A stretch of DNA of 62,480 nucleotides from JADLGJ01 sp031423615 (GTDB taxonomy: Bacteria > Omnitrophota > Gorgyraeia > Zapsychrales > JANLHA01), in the NCBI GenBank assembly GCA_031423615.1, contig JANPFV010000041.1, positions 1-62,480 of the forward strand, read 5' to 3'. The notes beneath the pieces are model-generated. The model saw nothing but the letters and a program-made list of their open reading frames with translations. It made no database searches and was not told where the DNA came from. Of this stretch, positions 25,080 to 34,107 are shown in pieces; positions within the stretch are counted from its first letter, which is position 1; every line of letters starts with the position of its first letter. A program made the translations under genes and the position numbers.

Positions 25080-25583
25080 TCAATAACCCATTTTGGTACA
25101 GATTCCGGTGCCGGTATCGTTGCAACCGACTTGCATTTGCCCTCCAGGAGAGGTCACTCTCACATAAATCGTATATACCCCACCCGCACAACCGCCACTA
25201 CCAGAGGGACAGACGGCCATAGGAACACATCCTGCATTTCCCTCTCCCGCCTGCGGCAGACGAGTCACAGAAGAAACCATACAAATGCTGTTAGGAGTAC
25301 TGCTAAAGGCCACCGCATATGAAAATGTGCGTATCGTCGGACGGATAAAGTCTAAGTCGTTAAAATTCAGGGCAATGTTTCCGTTGTGCTCCATCGCATA
25401 TCGTTTTTCACTTGTGAGAAGTGTCATAGCGATCTGTTCAATCTCTTTTGCGTTCATTTTTTCAGTTAAGATTCCGTATTTCACTAAAGCAAGAGACGCA
25501 ATAACACCCACAATAATAACGACGATCAAGATTTCCATTAAGCTAAAGGCATAAGAGTTAGGAAGGAAGCTATTTTTTTTCAT
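25080..25583 (-). CDS. Type IV pilin-like (pseudopilin) protein
   Basis: From ATG at 25583 the protein has 167 residues. The prepilin site reads NSYA/FSLMEILIVVIIVGVIA: Ala in place of Gly at -1, Phe at +1 and Glu at +5, followed by the hydrophobic helix that packs into pili or type II secretion pseudopili. The C-terminal domain has six Cys, including VCPSGSGGC and GCNDTGTGIC, which may form disulfides. No prepilin peptidase or secretion ATPase is in the window. The start overlaps the upstream lipoprotein gene by 14 bases. Confidence 0.85.
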   Translation of the reverse strand: MKKNSFLPNSYAFSLMEILIVVIIVGVIASLALVKYGILTEKMNAKEIEQIAMTLLTSEKRYAMEHNGNIALNFNDLDFIRPTIRTFSYAVAFSSTPNSICMVSSVTRLPQAGEGNAGCVPMAVCPSGSGGCAGGVYTIYVRVTSPGGQMQVGCNDTGTGICTKMGY

Positions 25584-26004
25584 AGGCGACCTCATTGACG
25601 GCGGTGAGGGTCCCTCTAGGAGTGTAATCAAAAATTTTAAGCCGGCCTTCAGCGTCAAAGTACAAGTACACTTTGTCTGAACCAAACAATTTTGTAGAAT
25701 AACGATACATCCAAACGCGATACATTGTTTTGTCAAGCGTGACCGTCGTTTCAAATATCGGGGCACCAAAGTCGGCCCACACGCGCGGCTGGTCCGGATA
25801 GCGCGCAATTGTTCCATGCTTCACGGCAGAGAGCAATCGCTCAAATTTCTCGTTTTGTTTTTGGACTAAAACGGCCTGGGCGTCCTTCTCTTCACTATAT
25901 CCTTTAATCCGGAGCAATTCCTGCAGATGCGCCGCCTTAGCACAGCCGGGCGATAAAGCAGCTAAAAATAATATCAAAAGAAATAATGGTCGTGTCGAAA
26001 TCAT
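25570..26004 (-). CDS. Small lipoprotein of unknown function
   Basis: The 144-residue protein begins with a lipoprotein signal (MISTRPLFLLILFLAALSPGC, lipobox around Cys21). After a helical stretch (about 25-60) the rest is beta-rich with several Tyr and Trp (YRVWMYRYSTKLFGSDKVYLYFDAEG). The last part resembles small proteins that check a protein's output fields, but I know no family for it. It overlaps the pseudopilin gene by 14 bases, so the two are co-expressed and may work together at the envelope. Confidence 0.75.
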   Translation of the reverse strand: MISTRPLFLLILFLAALSPGCAKAAHLQELLRIKGYSEEKDAQAVLVQKQNEKFERLLSAVKHGTIARYPDQPRVWADFGAPIFETTVTLDKTMYRVWMYRYSTKLFGSDKVYLYFDAEGRLKIFDYTPRGTLTAVNEVAYEKK

Positions 26005-26049
26005 TGCCCCAAGTATACCATTTTTTGAATTAAATTAACATTCCGCCCG

Positions 26050-27996
26050 TCAATTATTGATCCCATCGCGCTCATCGGCCAAATCCTTGGTTTTCGTCTC
26101 AATCTCACGCTGACGCTGCTGGATCCACTTTAACCGTTGTCCATATTCCTTAATGGTTTGCGCATCTTTACCGTAAGCGTTGGCCAAGACCCTCGCCTTG
26201 ACATAACTTTCCGTCTCAATCTCTTTTTTTTCGTCTTCCAAGGCCTTGATTTCCTTTTTAATGTCATTGAGACGTTTTAAAGCCTGATTGTGCTTTTGCC
26301 GCGCTTCCTGCATTTTCTCGTTTTCGCTCTCCGAGGCCTTGCGCTTTTCTTCCTTGATCTTTAATTCGGAGTCGCGCTGCAGACGCTCACTTTCTTGTCC
26401 CAAAGTTTCTCCGGCCGCTTTCTTGTCGAGATAATAATCCAACCCGCCGGTATAAACCTTGATGCGGCCACGGTCGACTTCAATAATATGATCGGCGATC
26501 TGCTGCACAAAAAAAAGATCGTGACTGATAAAAACGAGCGTCCCTTCATATTTCTGAAAACATTCGGTCAAGGCTTCCACCCCGTCAATGTCCAAATGCG
26601 TCGTCGGCTCGTCCAGAAAAGTAAAATTGGGCGGATTCAAAAGCAGCTTCGCCAAAATCAAACGGCTTTTCTCCCCGCCGGAAAGGACCTTGACGTGTTT
26701 AAAGACATCGTCCCCGCGGAAATTAAAAATGCTCAGAAGAGTGCGCATTTGTACGGCGGGGACACTTTTCGACGAAGCGCTGGCCAATTCTTCCAAGGCC
26801 GTATTATTGGGATTCAAAACATCCAGGCGGGTCTGTGAGAAATATCCCCGCGTCACATTGTGACCCAACTTGACGTTTCCGCTGTCAGGTTCAATAATTC
26901 CGGCCAGCATTTTCAACAATGTCGATTTCCCCGCCCCGTTGGGACCGATCAGGCAAATTTTTTGCCCCTTGATGATTTCGAGATCCAAGTTCTTATAAAT
27001 CTGTTTCTCGCCGTAGGCTTTGCTCAAATTCTGCGCGGTAGCGACGACATATCCGCTTTCCTGGGTCTCGGGAAATTCAAAGTCCCGGATGCTGCGTCGC
27101 TCTTCCGGGAGGCCCTCTTGCTGTTCTTCAATTTTTTCCAGCATCTTGCGTTTGTTGCGGACCGCGGCGGCGCGATTGGGCTGGGCGTGAAAACGCTGGG
27201 CAAATTTTTCCAATTGTTCTTTTTTAGTTTCCAAAGACTTTTGCTTTTTCTCCATCGAGCGCAACATCAATTTCTTTTGTTCCTCGTAGGCCTGATAATT
27301 TCCCTTGATCTTGGTCATCTGGCCGTTTTCCAAAACGATGGTGTAATTCGTCACATCGTTCAAAAATATTTTATCGTGAGAAATAATAATGAACGTGCCG
27401 TTATAATTCGCCAAAAATCCCTTCAGCCACAGGGTGGCTTGCAGGTCCAGATAATTGGTCGGCTCGTCGAGCAAAATAATATCGTAGGGATAAAGCAACA
27501 ACTTAGCCAAAAGGGTACGCATTTGCCAGCCGCCGCTAAACGTATTAATCGGCTTATGAAATTCTTCCTCTTTAAAACCCAAACCGGTCAAAATACGTTC
27601 GGCTTTATTTTCCAGTTCATAAATTCCGGCATGTTCCAGCTCGGCTAAAATATCGCCATAACGCATGCTGTCGGCTTTGTTGGCGTCTTCGAGATCATGC
27701 TTTTCCTTAAGAAGTTTTTTAATCCGTTCATCTCCCGCCGTCACTTCATCCATGACCGTCTGAGTGGAAGCAAAGTGGGCTTCTTGCGCCAAGTGGCCGA
27801 CATTGAGATTTTTCTGCATTTGCACAGCACCGCCGGTGGATTCCATTTGTCCGAGGATAATCGAAAACAGGGTGGATTTACCCGAACCATTTGGCCCAGT
27901 CAATCCAATCTTCTCGCCGACAAAAATGCTCAAGCTCACATCTTTAAAAAGAGTGCGCCCGGTAAAACCTTTAGTTAAGCCGCTGATGGTAATCAT
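26050..27996 (-). CDS. ABC-F family ATPase (Uup/YheS-like)
   Basis: The 648-residue protein has two ABC cassettes and no membrane segment. Walker A motifs are TGPNGSGKSTLF and IGPNGAGKSTLL, signatures FSGGWQMR and LSGGEKSR, and Walker B ends LLDEPTNYLD and FLDEPTTHLD. A charged linker of about residues 235-290 separates them, and a coiled-coil tail of about 90 residues ends the protein. ABC-F proteins bind the ribosomal E site and ease stalled translation; the tail resembles that of Uup, which also binds DNA. Which subgroup it belongs to is not certain. Confidence 0.92.
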   Translation of the reverse strand: MITISGLTKGFTGRTLFKDVSLSIFVGEKIGLTGPNGSGKSTLFSIILGQMESTGGAVQMQKNLNVGHLAQEAHFASTQTVMDEVTAGDERIKKLLKEKHDLEDANKADSMRYGDILAELEHAGIYELENKAERILTGLGFKEEEFHKPINTFSGGWQMRTLLAKLLLYPYDIILLDEPTNYLDLQATLWLKGFLANYNGTFIIISHDKIFLNDVTNYTIVLENGQMTKIKGNYQAYEEQKKLMLRSMEKKQKSLETKKEQLEKFAQRFHAQPNRAAAVRNKRKMLEKIEEQQEGLPEERRSIRDFEFPETQESGYVVATAQNLSKAYGEKQIYKNLDLEIIKGQKICLIGPNGAGKSTLLKMLAGIIEPDSGNVKLGHNVTRGYFSQTRLDVLNPNNTALEELASASSKSVPAVQMRTLLSIFNFRGDDVFKHVKVLSGGEKSRLILAKLLLNPPNFTFLDEPTTHLDIDGVEALTECFQKYEGTLVFISHDLFFVQQIADHIIEVDRGRIKVYTGGLDYYLDKKAAGETLGQESERLQRDSELKIKEEKRKASESENEKMQEARQKHNQALKRLNDIKKEIKALEDEKKEIETESYVKARVLANAYGKDAQTIKEYGQRLKWIQQRQREIETKTKDLADERDGINN

Positions 27997-28025
27997 AAAT
28001 TATTTAGATTTCTCCGTTATTCGAT

Positions 28026-28105
28026 GCTCGGGTGGCCCGTAGGCGGGTCCCCTGCCGCCAGCAGCGAAGCGATGCCGGCAGGGTGCCGCAGGGACAGGAC
28101 CCGAG
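28026..28105. repeat. GC-rich imperfect palindrome between rluB-like and ABC-F genes
   Basis: ctcgggt at the left and acccgag at the right end, with inner cctgccg and cggcagg arms, make an 80-base imperfect inverted repeat much richer in GC than its surroundings. It has no coding content. It resembles a dispersed intergenic repeat and could also act as a strong transcription barrier before the ABC-F gene. Confidence 0.55.
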
Positions 28106-28109
28106 CCGT

Positions 28110-28838
28110 TTAATTATTATTGTTATTTAAAGCCTTAATTTCATTATCGGTTAAAGCCCGATACTTCCCCGTCTCCAAACCCTCTAATCGCAACGGACCT
28201 TGTTGTATTCTTTTTAAAAAAGTCACGTAATGCCCTACGGCCGCCATCATCAAACGGATCTGCCGTTTGCGACCTTCATGAATGGTGATTAAAAATTCCG
28301 ACCCTTGCGGCTGATGGGTCACCGCCCTGATTTTGGCAGGCGCAGTTTTTTCACCATCGACGACAATTCCGGCCTCCAGCTTTTTTTGCTCTTCGGGACT
28401 CAATTTTTTCTGGATCCGCACCACATACGTCTTGTCCACATCATACCGCGGATGGGTCAACCGGTTGGCCAATTCTCCGTCGTTGGTCATAATCAAAAGG
28501 CCTTCGGTGTTTTTGTCCAGCCGCCCGACGGGATTTAAATGGCGCAGGCCCGTCGGCAAAAGGTCCAAAACGGTTTTTTGCGCAAAACGGTCTTCACGGG
28601 TCGTGACATAACCTTGCGGCTTGTTGATCATAATATACTCATAAACTTTTTTCTGAACGCCTTTTCCATCGACGGTTATTCTATCCTTCTCGGTGACCGG
28701 CGTGGAAGGTTCACGGACAATTTTGCCATTGACCGCAACCCAACCCTGCTGAATCGCTTCCATGGCCTTGCGGCGCGAACAAATTCCCTGGTGCGCCAGA
28801 TAAACATTTAACCGTTGAGTTTCGCGAGCTGGTTTCAT
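28110..28838 (-). CDS. 16S/23S rRNA pseudouridine synthase, RsuA/RluB family
   Basis: The 242-residue protein has an S4 RNA-binding domain (QRLNVYLAHQGICSRRKAMEAIQQGWVAVNG, residues 9-55) and the catalytic domain with VGRLDKNTEGLLIMTNDG, where Asp108 is the nucleophile. Later HEGRKRQIRLMMAAVGH is the family's second motif. RluB/RluE/RsuA members modify single uridines in rRNA; the exact target is unclear. Its ATG shares one base with the stop (TAATG) of the upstream methyltransferase gene. Confidence 0.92.
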   Translation of the reverse strand: MKPARETQRLNVYLAHQGICSRRKAMEAIQQGWVAVNGKIVREPSTPVTEKDRITVDGKGVQKKVYEYIMINKPQGYVTTREDRFAQKTVLDLLPTGLRHLNPVGRLDKNTEGLLIMTNDGELANRLTHPRYDVDKTYVVRIQKKLSPEEQKKLEAGIVVDGEKTAPAKIRAVTHQPQGSEFLITIHEGRKRQIRLMMAAVGHYVTFLKRIQQGPLRLEGLETGKYRALTDNEIKALNNNNN

Positions 28839-29728
28839 TATTTTTTTGGCCTTGCCGAAAGCTCCCTCTCTCCACCGCTAACGGGACCGGAATGGCTTTC
28901 GTCACGCTGCCTGAGGGCTTCATAAGCTACCAGCGCGGCGGCAACCGACGTATTCAAAGAATCTGTTTGGCCTTTCATGGGAATAGAAATCTTTTCGTCC
29001 GCGGCTTTCAGCCAAAAATCGCTTAAGCCGTCTTTCTCGCTCCCGACGGCAATAACGCTCCCCACCCGAAAGTCCACGGATGTGTAAACTGTCTTTCCCG
29101 ACGGAGTGGCCGCGACAATTTTAAGCTTCCGGCTTTTAAAAAATTCTAAAATCTTTTCCGGCGATTCGGGAATGACTAAGACACTAAAAACCGTTCCTAA
29201 ACTCGCACGAATGACGTTAGGATTAAAAACGTCGGTCGTTATATCGCTGACAAACAAGGCGTCGATGCCGGCGGCATCGCACGTGCGCAAAATCGCGCCT
29301 AAATTGCCGGGTTTTTCAACATGTTCGACGAGCATAAAAAGAGGGTCTTTTTTTATTTTCAAGTCAGAAAACTTTTGCGTTTGTACGACTCCCACGGCCA
29401 ACACCCCTTCCGCGCGGTCCCCAAAACAAATTTTTGCAAAAATGTCTTTTGTCACCTCCACCACTTCTATTTTGCGGGCCGTGAGATTCTTTAAAATCCC
29501 GTTTTCGACATCACCTTGCGTCTGCCCCTGATACAAGGAGGGACAGACAAAAACTTCTTTGATGCCCAAACCGGCGTCGAGCGCAGCTTTCACTTCCCGG
29601 ATCCCGTCGATAAGCGTCACACCAATTTTATTACGTTCCTTCCGGTCGCGCAGTTTCACGATCTCCTTAATTTTAGGGTTAGCGAAACTTGTGATCTTGG
29701 GCCGATTGTGAAATTTGGTATACATCAT
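28838..29728 (-). CDS. TrmH/SpoU family RNA 2'-O-methyltransferase
   Basis: The 296-residue protein has an N-terminal substrate-binding domain (ITSFANPKIKEIVKLRDRKERNK) and the SPOUT knot: motif 1 EHVEKPGNLGAILRTCDAAG, motif 2 VIAVGSEKDGLSDFWL, motif 3 IPMKGQTDSLNTSVAAAL. It methylates a ribose in rRNA or tRNA with SAM. A second SpoU gene (rlmB) is at 47982. It is coupled to the pseudouridine synthase gene, so the pair probably matures the same rRNA class. Confidence 0.92.
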   Translation of the reverse strand: MMYTKFHNRPKITSFANPKIKEIVKLRDRKERNKIGVTLIDGIREVKAALDAGLGIKEVFVCPSLYQGQTQGDVENGILKNLTARKIEVVEVTKDIFAKICFGDRAEGVLAVGVVQTQKFSDLKIKKDPLFMLVEHVEKPGNLGAILRTCDAAGIDALFVSDITTDVFNPNVIRASLGTVFSVLVIPESPEKILEFFKSRKLKIVAATPSGKTVYTSVDFRVGSVIAVGSEKDGLSDFWLKAADEKISIPMKGQTDSLNTSVAAALVAYEALRQRDESHSGPVSGGERELSARPKK

Positions 29729-30552
29729 CGCAAATGGTATTTATCCAAGAAATCCTTGATCCCTTTTAGAGAAATATCTTTTGATAACGAAAATCCCTCA
29801 CCGTGACTTCCCGAAGTTTTTAAAAACTCCTTAGGCTCCGAGGCCATTTCAAAAAGTTTCTTTCCTAAATAAAAAGGGACGGTGGCATCATCCGGACTGT
29901 GAATAAATAATTTAGGAACCTTGATCCCAGTGATTTTTTGCGCATTGTCCAACCTCGTTTTCATTATAAAAGTCGGAACAAACGGGGCTATCACCCGGGC
30001 CATATCCTTCGCGGAGGTAAACGTGGAATCCGCAATCAAGGCCGTCACCGGCCGCCGGGAAGCCAAATCAACGGCCGCAACCCCGCCCATGGATGCGCCA
30101 TAAACAAAAATCCTCTCTTTGGCGATGTCCTTTCGGCCCTGCAAATAATCATAAGCGCTCACTGTGTCGGTATACATTCCTTTTTCCGACGGACGTCCCT
30201 GGCTTTTCCCAAAGCCGCGATAGTCAAAAATAAAAACATTGACGCCCAGTTCATGAAAGGCCGCGATCTTTTCCACGCGATAACTGTTGTTCCCGGCATT
30301 GCCGTGGCAAAACAACAAGGTCGCCGCTTGTTCGGGATGGACCGGCGTCTTGACCAGCCAGCCGTTTAAACGGACGTGATCTTCCGTCGAGAAATAAATG
30401 TCTTCAAAGTCCATTCCCGCTTCTTTGGGCGTAACGGTCACATCGCGGGAGGGATGAAAAAGATTGACCGTTTCTAAATGGCGGACATACACCCCCAAAA
30501 AAATACAAGCGATAAAGAAACCCAATAGAATTTTCAGCACGCTCTCTGCCAT
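29725..30552 (-). CDS. Membrane-anchored alpha/beta hydrolase (ABHD13/BEM46-like)
   Basis: From ATG at 30552 the protein has 275 residues: one N-terminal membrane segment (VLKILLGFFIACIFLGVYV) and an alpha/beta hydrolase domain. The oxyanion region is LFCHGNAGN, the nucleophile elbow YGASMGGVAA, the acid HSPDDATVPF and the His SGSHGEGF. The substrate is unknown; relatives act on acyl esters. It follows the lone receiver gene by 4 bases and overlaps the next gene by 4. A start at 30624 is open but lies inside the receiver gene. Confidence 0.85.
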   Translation of the reverse strand: MAESVLKILLGFFIACIFLGVYVRHLETVNLFHPSRDVTVTPKEAGMDFEDIYFSTEDHVRLNGWLVKTPVHPEQAATLLFCHGNAGNNSYRVEKIAAFHELGVNVFIFDYRGFGKSQGRPSEKGMYTDTVSAYDYLQGRKDIAKERIFVYGASMGGVAAVDLASRRPVTALIADSTFTSAKDMARVIAPFVPTFIMKTRLDNAQKITGIKVPKLFIHSPDDATVPFYLGKKLFEMASEPKEFLKTSGSHGEGFSLSKDISLKGIKDFLDKYHLR

Positions 30553-30556
30553 AGGA

Positions 30557-30961
30557 TCAATATTCACCGTGAGATTTATGCTGGGGAATGAGCTTGGCCA
30601 TAAGACGAATACCGTTGAGGACATCGTCCATATTGCAGGGTTTGGTCAAATAATGGTCCGCTTCCAAAGAAAAGCCCTGCTGAATATCTTTGAGTTCTTC
30701 GCGGGCCGAAACAATAATGACCGGCTGCCATTTCTTCGTCGGAGGGTTTTCCCGCAAACGCTTGAGCACGGCAAACCCTTCTAACTTGGGCATGGTCACG
30801 TCCAGCAAAATAATGTCCGGATCTTCGCTGACGATTTTGTCCCACGCTTCTTCCCCGTCGGCGGCAGTGATGACGGCATATCCTTGCGCGGCGACACGCT
30901 GGGACATGATCCCTAAAATATCGGGTTCATCGTCAGCCATCAGAATTTTAAGTTTTTCCAT
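30557..30961 (-). CDS. Stand-alone response regulator (receiver domain only)
   Basis: The 134-residue protein is one CheY-like receiver: acidic pair Asp10-Asp11 in MADDEPD, phosphoacceptor Asp54 in IILLDVTMPKLEG, Ser85 and Lys107 in HYLTKPCN. It has no output domain, so it works by protein contact or in a phosphorelay. ATG at 30961 has AAGGAAA upstream. No kinase is adjacent; the hybrid kinase at 44004 is the only one in the window. It lies between the dCMP deaminase and hydrolase genes. Confidence 0.93.
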   Translation of the reverse strand: MEKLKILMADDEPDILGIMSQRVAAQGYAVITAADGEEAWDKIVSEDPDIILLDVTMPKLEGFAVLKRLRENPPTKKWQPVIIVSAREELKDIQQGFSLEADHYLTKPCNMDDVLNGIRLMAKLIPQHKSHGEY

Positions 30962-30962
30962 C

Positions 30963-31478
30963 TCATTTCCTTGCTGAAGAATAATTTCCCAAATCATAAT
31001 TGATCTGAACATCCGGCATTGCGATCTTGTCAATCCTAACCCCGGCCACGGTAAAAAATTGGGTGGCTAAGGTATCGTGATAGTCGGAAAAGACAACGAC
31101 GCGTTGAACGCCGGCGGTGATCAAGGATTTCGCGCAAGTCGTGCAGGGCATATTAGTCACATAGGCGCTCGCGCCCTCGACAGCATGGCCGCGCTTCGCC
31201 GCCTGCACCAGAGCGTTCATTTCCGCGTGCACTGTCCGCACACAATGATTATCAACAATCAAACAGCCCACATCTTCGCAATGCTGATCACCGGGAATCG
31301 AACCGTTATATCCGGTGGAAATGACATTTTTGTTTTTGACTAAAACACACCCGCAATGCATCCGCGGACATGTCGCCCGTTCGGAAGCCAGCATGGCCAG
31401 TTTCAAAAAATACTGGTCCCAGTCGGGCCGAGACGATGTTTTGGCGGTTTTCTTGGTCCTGTTTTTGATTTTCGGCAT
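30963..31478 (-). CDS. Deoxycytidylate (dCMP) deaminase
   Basis: This zinc enzyme turns dCMP into dUMP for thymidylate synthesis. The 171-residue protein has the deaminase site HAEMNAL (His84, Glu86) and PCTTCAKSL (Cys112, Cys115), and the family's second zinc-site region CPRMHCGCVLVKNKNVISTGYNGS with HCEDVGC. A Lys/Arg-rich start precedes the core. The stop is one base from the start of the receiver gene, so the two are cotranscribed. Confidence 0.93.
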   Translation of the reverse strand: MPKIKNRTKKTAKTSSRPDWDQYFLKLAMLASERATCPRMHCGCVLVKNKNVISTGYNGSIPGDQHCEDVGCLIVDNHCVRTVHAEMNALVQAAKRGHAVEGASAYVTNMPCTTCAKSLITAGVQRVVVFSDYHDTLATQFFTVAGVRIDKIAMPDVQINYDLGNYSSARK

Positions 31479-31556
31479 ATGTGTCCTCGCGATGTTCTTT
31501 CTATATTACGTTTTCTATTTGAGCAGATCAAGGATGAATTTACAGCCACAGCAAAT

Positions 31557-32630
31557 TTAAACGCTGAAACGAAAATAGACAACATCACCGTCTTGCATCA
31601 CATAATCCTTGCCTTCCAGCGAGACCAGACCCTTTTCCTGGATGGCTTTGTAAGAACCCAGCGCAATTAAATCCTTATACTTATGGATTTCCGCGCGGAT
31701 AAAACCGCGCTCGATATCACTGTGAATTTTCCCGGCGGCCTTGGCGGCCTTGGTCCCTTGCGGAATCAGCCAGGCGCGGGTTTCCTGAGGACCGGCGGTA
31801 AAAAAACAAATCTGGTCTAAAAGCTTCTGTCCCGCCCGCGCCAATGTCGCCAAACCCGGCGACGTGATTCCGGCGCTGTCGTAATACGAAGCGCGTTCTT
31901 CGGGAGGAAGCTCCAAAATTTCCGATTCGATCTTGGTGCAAAGGACAACTACTTCGGCATTTTCTTTCGCCGCCCGTTCCTGCAAAGGCTTTAAAAGTTC
32001 CGGCGGCGCGCCGCCCTCGTCGGTATTTGCCACATATACAATCGGCTTGGATGTCAAAAACTGATATTCCGCGACAAGCTCTTGCGAGAGGCCTTGCGAA
32101 CGGGCCGATTTCCCTTCATTAAAACCCTTCATCGCCGCTTCTAAGACCATGGTCTTTTCTTTCGCGACCTTGTCCCCCGCTTGCGCGGGTTTTTTATATT
32201 TATCAAAAGCTTTTTGCGCCTGCTGCAAATCAGCGAGCAAGAGTTCTGTTTCAATAATGTCCGCGGCATTCAAAGGGTCCAATTCGGAAAGAACATTGAC
32301 GACATTTTCATCTTTAAAACAGCGGACCACATGACAAATCGCATCAACGGAGCGAATGTGAGAGAGGAATTTATTTCCCAGCCCTTCGCCCTGACTGGCC
32401 CCTTTGACGATCCCGGCGATGTCGACGAAACGGATACCGGCGGGTGTGATCTTAGCACTGTCATTTCTTTCAGACAGGACATTTAAACGCTCGTCGGGTA
32501 AAGGCACGATACCGATATTGGGCTCAATGGTTGTGAAGGGAAAATTCTCCGCCGCCACCCCGGCGCCGGTCAAAGCATTGAACAAGGTCGATTTGCCGAC
32601 ATTCGGCAATCCTACAATTCCGATTTCCAT
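31557..32630 (-). CDS. ychF: Redox-regulated ATPase YchF
   Basis: YchF is an Obg-family P-loop ATPase that binds ribosomes. The 357-residue protein has G1 IGIVGLPNVGKSTLFNAL, G3 FVDIAGIVKGASQGEGLGNKFL, the NxxE motif variant in VYVANTDE that gives ATP specificity, and the C-terminal TGS domain (TAGPQETRAWLIPQGTKAAKAAGKIHSD). The start ATG directly follows the stop of the aminotransferase gene with no gap. Confidence 0.96.
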   Translation of the reverse strand: MEIGIVGLPNVGKSTLFNALTGAGVAAENFPFTTIEPNIGIVPLPDERLNVLSERNDSAKITPAGIRFVDIAGIVKGASQGEGLGNKFLSHIRSVDAICHVVRCFKDENVVNVLSELDPLNAADIIETELLLADLQQAQKAFDKYKKPAQAGDKVAKEKTMVLEAAMKGFNEGKSARSQGLSQELVAEYQFLTSKPIVYVANTDEGGAPPELLKPLQERAAKENAEVVVLCTKIESEILELPPEERASYYDSAGITSPGLATLARAGQKLLDQICFFTAGPQETRAWLIPQGTKAAKAAGKIHSDIERGFIRAEIHKYKDLIALGSYKAIQEKGLVSLEGKDYVMQDGDVVYFRFSV

Positions 32631-33803
32631 TTACAGCCTCCTCAAGCGGGCTAAAATCCTGTTTATCCCTTCCGAGAAATTTTCGGGGGAAGGCAACAGG
32701 CTTAAAATTAAATAAGACTCGTCGCTAAAATTAAAAAAATAACCGGGATGCACTGACACGTGATCTTGGAGCAATAATTCCTCGACCAAACTTTCCTCGT
32801 TAATGTTTCCGCGCAGTTTCAAAACTACCGACCATCCGCCTTGGGCATTAAGAACCGAACCCAAGGCATCGTCCCTAAAATGCTTAAGTAAAAATTCGCG
32901 GTTAAGCCGGATACGTTTCAGGATTTGACCTTGAATGTCCGGCCTGAATGTCAACCATAAAGACAAAGCGTTCTGCACCGGCGTGTTCACGGAAAGATAG
33001 GTGTCGGCAATGATCTCTAAACGATTGATCGCCTCCGCTACCTTATCCTGAGGACCGTTGACCACAATCCAGGACAATTTCATCTGCGGCAAGCCCAATG
33101 TTTTTGAAAGACCGCCTAAGGTGAAGGTCAAATTTTCCCGGTTTCCGGCGAACGAAACAGCATCCGTTTGTTTTTCAAATGCAAAATCAAAGAAAACTTC
33201 GTCACTGATCAAGGCCGTTTGATGGGCGCCGCAAATTTTGTTTAACTCTGCCTTTTCTGCCGTTTGGATATACGAACCCGTAGGATTGTTAGGATTCACC
33301 AAGACCAACGCCTTGGTCTTGGGCGTTATCCTCTCTGTGACGCCGGCACAATCGATCATCCAGCGCTGGGCATATTCTAAAGAATAAAATCCGCTTTCCA
33401 GATCATTTAAGTCGACCAGAAAATCAAATAAAGGATAACTGGGTGCGGGAAACAAAATATTCTCCCCCGGATCAGCCAAAAGTCTAAAGATAAAAGAATA
33501 CGCTTCCGATGTGCTGGAGGTCAGGAAAATCTGCTCCGGGGAAATCCTGATATCCTTTTGGGCATAATACTCCGCCACCGCTTCCCGGGCCAATAAAAGG
33601 CCTTTTGTCGACGGGCAGTACATCATGTTACGGTCATCAGAAAGAGCGGCCAACAATTCTTTTTGCGGATAAACGAAACCGCAGCGGGTCGGATTGGATT
33701 CGGTCAAATCGATAATCGCCCGTCCCGTGGCCTTAAAATCCTTAAGAATTCTGCTTATTTTATTGGGATTCAGTTCCCAATTTGTCCGTCGGGCAAATTG
33801 CAT
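32631..33803 (-). CDS. PLP-dependent class I/II aminotransferase
   Basis: From ATG at 33803 (AGGA 9 bases upstream) the protein has 390 residues. It is a fold-type I enzyme: the substrate region LTESNPTRCGF, the NPNNPTGSYI motif, the Asp in LISDEVFFDF and the PLP lysine in TLGGLSKTLGLPQMKLSW. The overall pattern is that of aspartate/alanine-type aminotransferases, whose substrate cannot be told from sequence. ychF follows at once. The RM island lies just upstream, so this gene marks its boundary. Confidence 0.9.
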   Translation of the reverse strand: MQFARRTNWELNPNKISRILKDFKATGRAIIDLTESNPTRCGFVYPQKELLAALSDDRNMMYCPSTKGLLLAREAVAEYYAQKDIRISPEQIFLTSSTSEAYSFIFRLLADPGENILFPAPSYPLFDFLVDLNDLESGFYSLEYAQRWMIDCAGVTERITPKTKALVLVNPNNPTGSYIQTAEKAELNKICGAHQTALISDEVFFDFAFEKQTDAVSFAGNRENLTFTLGGLSKTLGLPQMKLSWIVVNGPQDKVAEAINRLEIIADTYLSVNTPVQNALSLWLTFRPDIQGQILKRIRLNREFLLKHFRDDALGSVLNAQGGWSVVLKLRGNINEESLVEELLLQDHVSVHPGYFFNFSDESYLILSLLPSPENFSEGINRILARLRRL

Positions 33804-33885
33804 CACGATCTGTCCTTTTAAACGGGTCATTATAGCGGGTTTTCTACCGCTCGACAAACACTATCTTTTTGTCCACCTCGTTTTA

Positions 33886-34107
33886 TCAAAAACAGCTTTT
33901 AAACAATACAATTTTATCTTTGAGCGTTTGATTGTTAACTACCGGATTAGACTGTTGTGGAATAATTGGAGGAAAGGACTGCAGTTTAGCAAGGCTTTGA
34001 CTCTTAATCGTATTAAGCAGGGCAATCTGCTCATCAATTTTCTTTATCCGTGCTTGAAGAGCACTCCGTTGCAGATCGATATTATTTTGTTCATCATTTC
34101 TGTACAA
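33886..34107 (-). CDS. Short coiled-coil ORF at the end of the restriction island
   Basis: The 73-residue product is mostly one amphipathic helix (RSALQARIKKIDEQIALLNTIKSQSLAKLQ) and a polar tail. The start is TTG at 34107, 14 bases inside the upstream gene, with GGAGG 11 bases before it. Such an overlap suggests coupling to the AlbA_2 gene. I know no family. It could be a real accessory protein or an unused reading frame. Confidence 0.4.
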   Translation of the reverse strand: MYRNDEQNNIDLQRSALQARIKKIDEQIALLNTIKSQSLAKLQSFPPIIPQQSNPVVNNQTLKDKIVLFKSCF

